Source: Artemia franciscana (Eukaryota; Arthropoda; Branchiopoda; Anostraca; Artemiidae). Taken from it: a stretch of 64,000 nt of DNA. Below are positions 11,833-23,110 of the stretch, one piece after another. The position numbers and the translations under genes were made by a program. The stretch is from assembly GCF_032884065.1 (NCBI RefSeq), contig NW_027062770.1:1-64000 (forward strand), given 5' to 3'. The notes under the pieces were generated by a model that was given only the letters and a program-made list of their open reading frames with translations, was not told where the DNA came from and ran no database searches. Position 1 is the stretch's first letter; each line of letters begins with the position of its first letter.

Positions 11833-12964
11833 TTTATTTAATAAAATACCGTAAAATACCACACAAAAAATACCGTACGCACCTGGAGAGACTAGTCCTC
11901 TAAAGAAATAGTACTTTGACTCATTCTTAGAGTACTTGTACCAACGTAATTTTACAATGAATCAAAGTTTTCAAAATTTGCTTACTGAGAAAGAAATTAC
12001 AAAATAACAGTGGCTTGCAGCCAAAATGAAATTAATGACACTTCGAATTCTAGTGCTGTAAATAGCACAACAATCTGAAGTGCCTGAGATCAATGTGGTG
12101 GCAAAGGCTAATTAAAAATGATTCAGCCTCACAAGAATAGAAACCACATAAAAAACGTTCTATCAGAGGTAACGCTATAGTGCTGCTTATAGAAAACACA
12201 ATAAGGCTCAAATGTTTTATTTTTTCCCCAGAGGCACTTAATATGGAAGGGGTTGTCGTATAAACTTCAAGAGTTCTAATGTCCTCTTTAAGAGTCAAAG
12301 TAATCGGAGAGCAACTAGCCCCTCCACGCCCTTTTCTCCTCAGATACATCCAATAAATTTTTAGGTAGACATTTTTTTTATTGCTCAAAAACCACACAAC
12401 AAAAACTCTAGGGTCGACACAACTCCCCAGGGTCCAGGGACGGCCGTTTTAAGTTATGCCCTGGGGGCAAATATGGTTCTTATAGAAGAGCTCGAATAAA
12501 TTTCAGAGAGGGCTCATTTGATTGGAAATTAAAAGTCAAAAGGTTGCCATTGATGGCAAAAATGGAATCACAAGACGAAAAAACTTCAGAAATGAAGTTT
12601 TATTGCAGTCAGAAAAAGGAAAAATAATTTCCAAAGGAGGAATTAGAGCCAGTCTGGGGATTATTCAGGTTCAGGAAGAGTTACCTGTTGCTGCAGAAAT
12701 TCTGAAGTGAGAGTGGATCAGGAAGACTTGCTGTTTGTTACCCCCTAGTGAAGAAAATCACTAAATCAACAAACACTAAACTACAGTGTTCTTCTATCAC
12801 CGGATGAGATCTCTGAGTCAGAGCAGCCGAGAGCTGGTTTTCAGGACCTTTATATATGTTTATATCTGATCCAAAAAATTATTTTTCCGTTCACTTTAAG
12901 GTTTGAATGAAAAAAAAATATCTATAAACAGTAATTTGTTTTTAGTACAGTAAAAGTGACAGTT
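11833..12964 (+). repeat. 1.1 kb duplicated block, copy 1
   Basis: It is nearly identical in direct orientation to 25336-26472. Both start TTTATTTAATAAAATACC and end GTAAAAGTGACAGT. It contains a family-B core module (12260-12540) and an open frame at 12522-12710. Sharp edges on both sides and unrelated flanks suggest a mobile unit or a segmental copy. I found no terminal inverted repeat or clear target duplication. Confidence 0.85.
12522..12710 (+). CDS. Unidentified small frame inside the duplicated block
   Basis: A 62-codon ATG frame with composition less repetitive than its surroundings (rich in Lys, Gly, Ile and Gln). The copy at 26031-26219 differs by a single residue (Arg to Pro at position 19), so the frame is kept open in both copies. 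With the whole block about as well conserved, that is weak evidence of selection. It starts within family-B repeat. No domain is recognised; it could be fortuitous. Confidence 0.2.
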   Translation: MEIKSQKVAIDGKNGITRRKNFRNEVLLQSEKGKIISKGGIRASLGIIQVQEELPVAAEILK

Positions 12965-13559
12965 GTCTTCAGGGGGTAGATTTACGAAAGAACCGTTCTT
13001 ATTTATGTTAATTAATTTGTTTTAAATTGGAATCTATTGACACCACATTTGTAACCCAAAATTTGAAAGAATGTTATATGCATGAATTCAACGAAGATCG
13101 TAAAACACTTCCAGAAATCTGATTCTTTTTTTAATTGTGTTAATTTTAATAAATTAAGAAAAATTAGCTATTAAATTTTCAATAAAAAAGATTCAATTTT
13201 AATAAATCAAGAGATCAGTTTAGTTCAGAGAAATGCAGATGTGACCCTAGATATGATCAACAAGGTTACTTCTAGATTGATTAATTCTTCTGACATTAAC
13301 TCTAGTAGAAATTTCTCACTCATAAAAAAACTGAAAAAGAGGATAAATTTTGGTCCCCCTCTCCCACAACAGATATTGAATATAATAGTTGTTTGAGTGG
13401 GAAGTTATCATCTGGTATTAATTGTTCAAATGAGTACCTAAGGCTGTATCCAGGGGGAGGGCTAGTAGTTTTCAACCCCCACTCCCAAATGTTGGTTCGA
13501 CTTGTAGAAACGTAACAAAAATGAATATTATATAATTTTGTATGCGTTTTTTAATTTTT
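12965..13559. other. Unassigned AT-rich stretch
   Basis: No long open frame, repeat match or motif is recognised. Confidence 0.35.
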
Positions 13560-13900
13560 TTTTCTTTAACAGTAAAAATAAACCGTCAAAAGAAATTGTT
13601 TTGTATCCCCCTCCCCCCGGTGGAGGTTTTTTGTCAACATATGGCACACACTCCGCAATCGTTTAAAGCCTCCATGTTTCACAGCCAACTTTATAGCTGT
13701 CATAATCCTGACTTCTAGCATTCTTATCTTGTTTTTAGGACTTTTATTCATTTTCTTTAAACTTTCTTCAACTGCGAGAAAACTCCCTGCGCCTTGAATA
13801 TTCCTCCTTCAAATCTTAACGGCATCAATTTTCTTTCTTAAATCTTCTAACTGGGTATGAACACCTGCTGAAACGGTTCACTACTGCCCCCAAAAGTCCC
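13560..13900 (-). pseudogene. LINE ORF2 C-terminal fragment (RTE-like or related)
   Basis: The minus strand reads a segment with KIRMLEVRIMTAIKLAVKHG, preceded by a Gln-Gly-Ala-Gly-Ser-Phe-type stretch. This is the layout seen after the reverse transcriptase domain of many arthropod LINEs, where a QGAFSQL-like helix leads into a thumb-region strand ending in a Tyr-Gly-Ser-Glu-type motif (here Lys-His-Gly-Gly). Frames change several times between 13900 and 13560. It may be the same family as the tail at 17505-17700. Clade is uncertain. Confidence 0.45.
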
Positions 13901-14239
13901 CTATGCCATCTAGCACTGGCAATTCTTGACATTTTCTTTCAACCTTTTGTAAATCTGTTTTCCCCTAAAACTGAGATCAGGCAGTTATTGATACAGTAAT
14001 ATTCCTACACTAATTTTGCTTTATTACACAAACAATTGGAGAAGGGGTATTGCGGCCAGTTAGGATAAAAACTCGAAAAGATGGCAACGATAACTCAGCA
14101 TTTTGAAAGTACAATTCAAGGAATATTTATAAGTTTATTAAATAACTCAAGCAAAAAAAAAATGTTTGGCAGATTTAGCGGTCAACCCTGGTGCTAAAAT
14201 GGGAAATAATGGAGCCATAGTATAATAAAAATACGATAA
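13901..14239. other. Unassigned stretch
   Basis: The upstream part may belong to the LINE fragment at 13560-13900, but no further motif is readable. Confidence 0.3.
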
Positions 14240-14420
14240 TAAAAAGTAATTAAAAAGAGCACTAGAACTTTCAATTTCCAATCAAATGAGCCCCTTACGA
14301 AGTTTGTGTAACCACCCCTTCCATAAAATCTTAAATGCCATAAGTATAATATTCAGCAGTATATTACTCTGAGAGTTTGAAAAAACTATAGCATTGTCTG
14401 TATCAAAAATTGGTACTCAG
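14240..14420 (-). repeat. Family-B fragment, inverted
   Basis: The minus strand carries CATTTGATTGGAAATTGAAAG and AAGTTCTAGTGC-like sequence, matching the family-B core module in reverse orientation. Confidence 0.65.
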
Positions 14421-15079
14421 GAGACAAGCATGATTTTTTTTTTTTGCGTTTTCAACGTGGCAGATGAGCAATACTATTGACCTTATTAATTTTTGATAAG
14501 GTCAACATTAATTTTAACCTTATTGCATACTTTTGGTCTATTAAGGTAAAGAGGAAGTCCCCCTCCGATGGGAACGCTTAGGCAGGAGCTATATCAAATG
14601 CTGGTTGTAAACTTTGAAAAAAGTGAAAGTAGGTTAGATTCATAATTAAATTCTTAATCATAATTAAGTTCTGTGAAATTCCCACTTCCTAGATGACAAC
14701 ATTAATATTATAAATTCTGAATATTTGCAGGAACTGACAGATTAAACTAGGTCAGTTCCGGTCACATGCTTCAATGTTTGTTTCCTTGTTTCAGTGTATA
14801 TAAGCCAACGTTTTAAATTATTTTGTTCAGTCCTTATTCTGTGTCTGTCCTTGTCGTACAAATATGGACTGTATGGCTGAAGGAGCTCCACAAAGATGGC
14901 TTGAATAGTCTTATGAATGTATGTATAGTCTGTTTAGGGCAAATTTTTCCATTTTTTGGGGTAATGTCGCTGCCAAGAAAAGGGGTAAATGCTTTATCCG
15001 AACTTATAATACGTCTTTTTAAATACGCCTATAATTTTGAAACTGGCACAGAATACAAACTGGTGTTAAATTAAATATA
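14421..15079. other. Unassigned stretch
   Basis: An 83-codon frame at 14823-15074 (+) has no recognisable motif and no splice context that favours coding. Confidence 0.3.
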
Positions 15080-15880
15080 AAAAAAAATAGTTTTTTCAAC
15101 TAAATGTAACGATTGGATATAAACAAACGGATTTTATTACATATGTGAGGGAATCCCTACTTCAAGACCTCACTCTGTATATTACAGTTAGCTTTAGAAC
15201 TTGTTGCTTTAGCTTTTTTCTGAATTTTGCTTTGGAAAAAGCTTATTATTTTAATTAAGCAACCCTTTTGCTTCAGGAGTCAAACTTAAGGAATTGGGAC
15301 AAAATAAAAAAAAAACTCAAACTCCTCGTGGTAACGAACTGTAAGTAAGGAGCGAACCGGCTAAATAGGAATAAAAAAAATGATACCAATAGAAATATCA
15401 AAAGAATCAGCTAACTATACTGATTTCTAATATATAAGTTTCATTTAAGTTTAGTTTTACTCATTAAAGGCTACAAGCCTGAGAAAATTTGCCTGATCTT
15501 CAAAAAAAGAGGGAAACACCCTTTAAAAAAGCATATAATCTTAATGAAATCCACGCCATCAGATTTGTTCTATCAGAAAATACAACTTTAGAGGTTCAAA
15601 AGTCCTATCTTCAATAATGTTGAATTTTGTATTTTTGCCAGAAGAAGACACGTGTTTATTTGTTTGTATTTTTCGTTGTTTTTTTTCCCATGAGTAATTA
15701 TATTGACCCAGTGACCCAAGAATATCATGTTCGAAAGAAAATGAAAAATTATAGTGCCGTTTTAAGTGAAAAAAAGAGATTAGAGTATGGCCAGGCCCCC
15801 TCCCCTTTTTATCCCACAGCCGCCCGATCAAAATTTTGAGATAGCAATTTTGTTCATCTTAGTTGAAAGGCTCTGTTGAT
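15080..15880 (+). repeat. Foldback family A, diverged and rearranged copy
   Basis: 15090-15305 matches the 3' part of the family (AATTGGGACAAAA block). 15325-15880 matches the 5' part (CGTGGTAACGAACTGTAAG... to AAAATTTTGAGATAGC). The order is permuted relative to full-length copies. Confidence 0.65.
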
Positions 15881-17105
15881 GCAGGGCTGCCAAAGACAGC
15901 CATATCTATCCCTCTTATGAGTTTGAATCTTATGCCGCCTGACTTAAATCAAACGCAAGTCCCTTCTCCATCATACCAGCCCCTCCTCTTGAAACCCTGG
16001 AGAAACTGGTAAGAAGCAACATTAGCCAGTCTTCTCAGTATTTCCACTGTTGGGATTTCCCCCTAAAATGAGAATTTTTTTAAGTATTTTAGGGGCGAGA
16101 GTTTTTTTTAGGGATTTGGGGATTTTCTAGGGATTTTTCCTCTCCCAGTAGGCTTTTAGAAAAAATTTTGAGGGTTTTCCTTTAATTTGTTCATCATCAT
16201 CTTCTTGATCAGTGAAGCTGGATATTTCGATTTAGGATCTGTTTCCTTGCCAATTGAACTTGCGAATAGAACTATAAGCCTTGATAGTTCTGTAAAACGC
16301 TGGGAATGCTAACGGAACGCCTGGAGTTAGTCAGCCTTTCCTATTCATCCTGTCTTGTTGTGCTGTGGCTATAATATATGCTATACTATAATATACTTAT
16401 GCTGGCATATCTTTGAATTCAAATTTATCACTCGTACCGTTATATCTCTAGGTCACTGCTCTCGAAGCATAATCACAACAGTTTTTTGTAATTCTTAATT
16501 ATTTTTATTTTGGTTGTAATTACTGACTGTAAGGGGTTATTTTTCCTCTTTTCTTCACACCTCATTGGTAAGCACAATCAAGATAGGGTTTTAATCTCTT
16601 TTAACTGTCCATATCATTGTAAGATCCTTCAGAATGTTATTCCTTTACGCTCAGCGTTTTCTATAAAGCAGCTTTCACATTACGAGGCTAACGTAAAAAT
16701 CCACACAACCATAATGATAAACTACAATCATCAAATTATCATAAGCAAAATACTCAAAAATTAAAAATGTGGAACGAGATACGAGCTCTGATCAAGAATG
16801 AAAGGCGTTCTAAAAAAATTAGTGAATTCACTTTCAAAATTAATTAATTGATCATCCGAAAGTCCGATTATGTTACAACTATGTTAACTTGTTCACAGCG
16901 TTGCATAAACTCGGTATAAACTACACAATAACTTGCATAATTGCATAAACTACAAAAAACTTGCTTCGTGATATTACATAACGCAAAGTCTTAAATTATG
17001 CTACTGTGAAGGGACCCATCCGGATGCTTAACCCTATTCATAATAATGACCATGCACCCAACAGGGCTGATCATTGCATGTGTGTAAATCTACCCTTTGT
17101 TACAG
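15881..17105. other. Presumed intron or intergenic stretch upstream of exon candidate
   Basis: No repeat match within the window. If the exon at 17106 is real, this is upstream intron. Only short frames without motifs are present. Confidence 0.3.
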
Positions 17106-17248
17106 CCTCTGTGTCTACTTGATGAAGAGACGAAAAAAATCCGTTCTCTTCGACAGCCAAAACTTCTCCAAGAAATAGACACAGCAAATTTATTTGAGTC
17201 ACAGTTCATTGCATATGAAGCAAAGATTAAGCCGGCCGGAAGTATAGC
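17106..17248 (+). CDS. Candidate internal exon of an unidentified host gene
   Basis: The 143-bp interval is bounded by an acceptor (ACCCTTTGTTACAG just upstream) and a strong donor (GTAAGT at 17249). Only one frame is open across it, starting PLCLLDEETKKIRSL and ending in KIKPAGSI plus two leftover bases. The composition (charged, Leu-rich, helix-like) is far from the repeat-derived frames nearby, and the interval matches no repeat in the window. I do not recognise the family. The phase-2 end would be compatible with the weaker candidate at 24534, which starts with one base. Confidence 0.45.
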
Positions 17249-17419
17249 GTAAGTATACAACTATTCGTATAGACAATTACGCCATAAGATATGAACATTC
17301 TTGTTCACACCTTTGTCTGGTCCTTTTCGCATAGGATTATAAACTAAACGATAAGACTTTAGTGGTAATTAGGATCAGCCGTAATTAGCATTTGATGTTT
17401 GGAATGATATTGTGTTTCA

Positions 17420-17480
17420 GAGCTCTTATTTTAAATCCCGACCGGATCTGATGACATTGGGGGAGTTGGAGGGGGAAACC
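17420..17480 (-). repeat. Inverted fragment of the 7030-8005 repeat unit
   Basis: The reverse complement reads GGTTTCCCCCTCCAACTCCC...AATAAGAGCTCTG, matching the unit edge near 7935-8005. Confidence 0.7.
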
Positions 17481-17504
17481 CCTCCACTATCTTTACTACT
17501 ATTA

Positions 17505-17700
17505 CTATGAAGAACTCACCGCAGCACCAAGCCACTGGAGTCCAAGACAGCTACGCACGCTCCTCTATCCCAATTTATTCAGAGCCTCCCTCTTTACACC
17601 CTCCCAGGAAGTTTCTATTCCCTTTAAATCTTTCTTTATGACATCCTCCCATCTCAACTGCGGACAACCTGCTTTTTCTTTAGCCCTAGACAGTTGGCTG
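17505..17700 (-). pseudogene. LINE ORF2 extreme C-terminus (tail fragment)
   Basis: Minus-strand frame with LRWEDVIKKDLKGIETSWEG, the Arg-Trp-x-Asp-x2-Lys-Asp-Leu plus Trp pattern that closes ORF2 in RTE-like and related LINEs. An in-frame TAG replaces the usual Trp of the following WR pair. The ORF then ends at TAG 17507-17505. 5' truncation of LINE copies explains why only the tail remains. Confidence 0.55.
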
Positions 17701-17709
17701 AAAAGGACA

Positions 17710-18473
17710 ATTTTTGGTAATCAAAGCGGTAATCAAAGCAGCCCTACAAAGCGGTATTTACCTACGATATTTGCACCACCTACTGTTTGAAATACGGTCT
17801 GTCAGAGGGTTTCATTACTTTATTTATAATGATTTATTTACGTTTTAAGCATGACTTTTTTTTTCGCTACTTCTGCTCCCCTTTGGTTTAAATTAGTTCT
17901 GTACTTTTGTTGAAACATCTTCTGTTTGTTAAGTTAAAAAAATTAATTTCTGTAAGTTTTGTTGATATTTTTTTTATTGATGAATAAAAGCAAAAACATT
18001 TTGGGTTGCTCTTCATATTCTGGACAAAATTTTGCTAGGAATTCTAACTTAACTATATTATAGAACTACAAGTGGTTGGATACGGGCACTAGTATTTAAA
18101 AAAATGTGAACAATTTTGGGAATTTTTGGGGGGTGAAGCTGTTCCGTCGTATCTACTGTTACAACCTTTGATATAGACGAATAATGATCAAACACTTCGT
18201 TGTAGGAATTTTTTTGTGTGTGCTATATTTTGCTTTAATAGCTTGTTTGTTTACATTTATGCATTTTGAGCTAGTATATTAGCTAATATAGTTCCAATTT
18301 GTTGTAAAAAAAAGAGGAGATGAAGAATCCCTGACAAGATTTGTTTCCAGTTGCGATTCCCTTGGTTCTGAAACTTTTATTGAGGTGTCTTCACGGCCTG
18401 AAATTTTAATGAGATCAAAAAAAGAGATCACACTAAGAATATAAAACACTAATAACACACACTATAACACACA
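17710..18473. other. Unassigned stretch
   Basis: AT-rich. No repeat match or recognised coding potential. Confidence 0.35.
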
Positions 18474-20207
18474 CTTTCAAACAGTTCGTGGTAACGAACT
18501 GTAGTAAGGAGCGACCCGGCTCAATAGTAACCAAAACTCTAAAAAATGGAATTTTGATACCAATAGCTACATCAAAAGAATCGCATTTTAATGCTGGTTT
18601 TAAATATATAAGTTTCATCAAGTTTAGTCTTACCCATCAAAAGTTACGAGCCTGAGAAAATTTGCGTTATTTTAGAAAATAGGGGGAAACGCCCCCTAAA
18701 AGTCATAGAATCTTAACGAAAATCACACCATCTGATTCAGCGTATCAGAGAACCCTACTGTAGAAGTTTCGAGCTCCTATCTACAAAAATGTGGAATTTT
18801 GCATTTTTTGCCAGAAGGCAGATCACGGATGCGTGTTTATTTGTTTTTTTGTTTTTTTGTTTTTTTGTTTTTTTTTTCTTTTCCCCAGGGGTGATCGTAT
18901 CGACCCAGTTGTCCTAGAATGTTGCAAGAGGGCTCATTCTAACGGAAATGAAAAGTTCTAGTGCCCTTTTTAAGTGACCAAAAAAATTGGAGGGCACCTA
19001 GGCCCCCTCCCACGCTAATTATTTTCCCAAAGTCAACGGATCAAAATTCTGAGATAGCCATTTTATTCAGCGGAGTCAAAAAACCTTATAACTATGTCTT
19101 TGGGGACGACTTACTCCCCCACAGTCCCCGTGGGAGGGGCAACAAGTTACAAACTTTGACCTGTGCTTACATATAGTAATGGTTATTGGGAAGTATACAG
19201 GCGTTGTCAGGAGGATTTTTTTGGTTTGGGGGAGGGGTTGAGAAGAGGGGGATATGCTGGGGGAACTTTCCTTCGAGAATTTGTAATGGAAGAAGAAAAT
19301 TTCCATGAAGGGAGAGCAGGATTTACTAGCATTATTAAAAAAAAAAACAATTAAAAAATAAAAGTGAAAAAGCTTTTTCAGCTGGAAGTAAGGAACAGCA
19401 ATAAAACTTAAAACAAACAGAAATTATTACCCATATGAGGGGCTCACCTCCTTCTAATACCTCGCTCTTTACGCTAAAGTATTTTCGGTAATTTCAACTA
19501 CTTATTCTACGGCTTTTGTGATTCAGGGGGTCATTCTTAATGAATTGGGATAAAATTTAAGCTTTCGTGTAAAGAGCGAGGTACTGACGATGGGGCGAAT
19601 CCCCTCATATATGTAATAAAAACATGAGAATACAAAAGTTCTTTACGTAAGCTAATTTATAAGTTACGTAAATCTTTTACCAATAAAAAGATTCGTAAAA
19701 AATTAAAAGTTCTAGTTGCCTTTTTAATTAACCAAAAAATCGGGGGGCAACTAGGCTTCGTCCCCCGCTCTTTTTTTCTCAAAATCATTCGATCAAAATT
19801 ATGAGAAAGCCATTGAGCCAAAAAAAAAATATGCAAATTTCGTTTTGATCATTCCTCTGCGGAGAGCCAAAATCAAAACATGCATTGATTCAAAAACGTT
19901 CAGAAATTAAATAAAAAAAACAAGTTTTTTCAACTGAAAGTAAGGAGTGACATCAAAACTTAAAACGCACAGAAATTACTTCGTATATGAAAGAGGCTGC
20001 TTCCTCATCAACGCTTCGCTCTTTACGCTAAAGTTTTTTACTGTTTTAGAAAGAAGAATTGAGAGAAAGAGTCAAACTTTAGCGTAAAGAGCGGGGCGTT
20101 GATGAGGAAGCAGCCTCTTTCATATACGAAGTAATTTCTGTGCGTTTTAAGTTTTGATGTCACTCCTTACTTTCAGTTGAAAAAACTTGTTTTTTTTATT
20201 TAATCAA
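18474..20207 (+). mobile_element. Full-length foldback family A element
   Basis: It begins TCAAACAGTTCGTGG, where CAGTTCGT-GGTA-ACGAACTG is a perfect 8-bp-arm hairpin. It ends TTTTTTTTATTTAAT after a large terminal hairpin (arms about 19909-20037 and 20073-20207). It contains the T-rich variable tract (18838-18890), the GAGGGCTCATT core module (18926-19015) and the GAGCGAGGTA blocks. It encodes no recognisable protein, so it is non-autonomous. I compared the flanks with other copies: the base before CAAACAG is always T. Confidence 0.8.
19909..20207. repeat. Terminal hairpin module (about 130-bp arms)
   Basis: The left arm runs from TTAAATAAAAAAAACAAG to CTCTTTACGCTAAAG. The right arm is its near-perfect reverse complement, separated by about 35 bp. 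The same module occurs at 9480, 35452, 38391 and 60150. As RNA it would fold into a long hairpin. Confidence 0.85.
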
Positions 20208-20399
20208 ACTAAGAATCAATACAACCATTTTTTTTCAAACATTCTTTGTCGCTGATGAGCTCCCTTCGGCCAACAAATCAAAATTTGTTATCTACTTGTC
20301 CTTTCCGTCCAATATTCCCTCACAGTTTCAGCTAGGTCACTTAAGGCGTTAATCTATACCATTAACCGTATATGAACTATTGAAGACGTCTCATTCTGA
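20208..20399. other. Short spacer, nothing recognised
   Basis: It separates the foldback element from the satellite array; its last part may be a degenerate satellite unit. Confidence 0.3.
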
Positions 20400-21990
20400 T
20401 ATCCTGGATGGAGATAGTGTCATTTGATTTAGCTCAACATCACCTTCAATTTTTACAGAAAGTTTCAAATATCTTAGCCATTCCTGCCGTATTGCAGATG
20501 AACCATTTTGACACCCTGGATGCATACAGTTCACCGATTTAGTTCAATATCCCCATCGGCATTCCCTCAAGACAGAGTGTTTTTTGATTTAGTTTAAAAT
20601 TTCTCTCAACTTTCGGTGAAAGTTCCCACTTAATACTCTTAAATGTTCCCGAGTTATTGCATATATGCCATATTGACATTCATAATGCACTTAATGTCTC
20701 CTGAATTAGTTCAATATACCTCTCGATATTCACTCGAAATTTTTACTTAATACTGTTAATTGTTCCTGAAATATTATAAATGCGCCCTTTTTTTACCTTT
20801 ATGTTCATAGTTGCTTTTGACTTTGTTGTACAATGTTTGTTTATTCCCTGAAAGTTTCTACTGTGGTCCATGGAACTTCCTGAGATACTGTCAATATGTC
20901 TTTTTGGCACCCTTGATGCACATAGTGCGTTTTGATTTTGATCAGTACCATCTGTACAACTATTTGAAAGTCGCCTTAACACCCTAAGAAGTTGCTGAGA
21001 TATTTTTGATATGCCCTTTTTTCAACCTGAATGCAGGTAGTATCTTATCGTTGAATTCAATTTGCTCTCTGATCATTCCTTGAAAGTTAAACTTGATATC
21101 AAAAGCTGTCGGTGACATGTTGCGGATACTGTCTTTTGACAATTTGTTCGGGATTTATCTCAACATGCACCGAAGGTTTCAGCTTTATACTTTAAGCAAT
21201 TCTTGTTATATTATAGGTTCATCATTTTGACGAAATGGATGCACATAGTGTCTTTCGATTTAGTTTGGAATCATCCCCCAGCATCCTCTGAAAGCGTCTA
21301 CTAAATACTCTTAGCCGCTCTTGATATTTTGCAGACGCACCCTTTCGACTACTTAGGTGTATATAGTATACTTTGATTTTGTTCGACACCCTCCTCACCA
21401 ATGATTGAAGGTTTCAACTTAATACCCTTAGAAATTACTAAGATATTGGAGATGTGCTCTTTTGACTACCTGGATGCACATATATTCTTATGATTCAGTT
21501 CGATTTTCTTCTCAACCTTCTCCTAAACTTAAAACCCCTAGCTGCTCAGTTATTGTATACTAGCCATTTTGACAATCATGATATTAGTCTACTTTTATGT
21601 TAAATTCCTGGTCTGGCATGTTGAGAGCCAAAATAATTGGACAATATCAACGCGGTAGCTCCCGAAAATGTCTGGGACAGCACTGCAACGCAACTGTGAC
21701 CATGACTGGGGTCTCATTCGGAACCGGTTTTAGACTGATTGGAAACCAATAACATCTGGATTGCCTCGTGGGTTGGACCTCACTTCCTCAAGGCCATGGT
21801 CACACAACAGTTGCATGCGCAATCAGTTAGCAATTCTAGTCTCAAAACAGTTGCCCCGTAGCCGCTGGACCTTAGTCGCTCCTGAGCCGTTCTTGATAGT
21901 GCAAATGCGTCTTTCTTACGACCTTGTTACACGTAGTACACCTTCCTGACTCTCATACAGTTCACCACCCTTCTCACCATCCCCCAAGAC
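20400..21990. repeat. Degenerate satellite array, about 115-bp monomer
   Basis: Diverged monomers recur with the order GAAAGTTTCNACTTAATAC, CTTAANTGTTCCTGAGATAT, ATGCGCCNTTTTGACNNCC, TGGATGCACATAGT, and TTGATTTAGTTCAATAT. Unit starts are near 20460, 20620, 20735, 20846, 20967, 21084, 21170, 21290, 21406 and 21520, with another at about 21870. A stretch at 21600-21860 interrupts the pattern. The monomers differ strongly from one another, so the array is old. Confidence 0.65.
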
Positions 21991-22063
21991 CTGACTCAAT
22001 TGGATTTCAAAGGATTTCAATAAAAGGGGTACCAGAATTGATAATAAGTAAAATACGCTTAGC

Positions 22064-22065
<2 letters not shown>

Positions 22066-22157
<92 letters not shown>
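22066..22157. repeat. (AT)n microsatellite, about 92 bp
   Basis: Uninterrupted AT dinucleotides. Confidence 0.95.
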
Positions 22158-22160
<3 letters not shown>

Positions 22161-22599
22161 TGCATAATATGTTAGTTCTTCATCACTTTTTCGATGGTTT
22201 TATCTCCGTGGGGCTCTTAGAAAATGTAAATTTTTAAATCACACCTTATCTACCCATGAAAGTTTTTGCCCAGAAAATTTCTTTTCCGCCAAAAACTAAT
22301 CCATGTTACCCCCGCCCCTCCTTAGGTAGTGCTCATTTTCACATTTAGCATTTATCTTGTATTGACTAATTCAATTTTAAGGAACACGTTTGTATCTGTG
22401 CTTTTCCTTTATCACAAAATGTTCCAGGAAAGTCTAAAAGGATTTGTTAATAGCAAGCATAATTACATGTGAAGAAAAAAGGTCTTGACCAGACATCGCA
22501 ACAATCTTGAGGTTTTCGCTCTTGTAATGTATTTAGCCAGTCTTCAAAATTTAGCCTTCTATCCGTCTATTGTCTGCAAATGATTTACTTTTCTTTTCT
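22158..22599. other. Unassigned stretch
   Basis: No recognised coding sequence or repeat. Confidence 0.35.
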
Positions 22600-23110
22600 T
22601 TTCTAGATAATGAAGTAGCTGGGCAGTAAATTTCGGAACTCTCTCTGTATAAGCCTGTTCTCTGTTGCATTCGTCTTTTTGTGTATAGACGCTTATTTTT
22701 ACATAAAAAGACAGTGCAGCAGAACTGGTTTCTTATAATTTTAAAGTTTAAATAAAAAAAAACGCGGGTTCTAAACCTCAAGTTAAATAGAATCTCAGTA
22801 AAATTTGTGTATATTTTTTTGCTCCTCTTTTTATATTTTACTAAAAAAATAGAACCCTCAAAAATTTTTTAATCAATTTTGCTTCAATTTTTTGCTCATC
22901 CTTCACCTAACGAATTTACTGCTCATTGAAGCTGTTCAATTATGTGGCCTCTGCTCCTGCCAAAGAACCTCTTCCTGACTCAACATACAACAACATTTTT
23001 TTATTTTATATTTTAATATAAATTTAATCAATAAAATATTGTTTCTTTGTATTCTTGCAAACTGCTTGTTGTTCTTAGAGCTAGGGATAGTTCATAGGGA
23101 CGGAGTACAA
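22600..23110. repeat. Diverged block, copy 2 (paired with 8680-9110)
   Basis: Colinear with the first copy in the same orientation, sharing TTTACTGCTCATT, GCCTCTGCTCCT and neighbouring segments. A minus-strand frame at 22781-22551 is open here but broken in copy 1. Confidence 0.55.
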
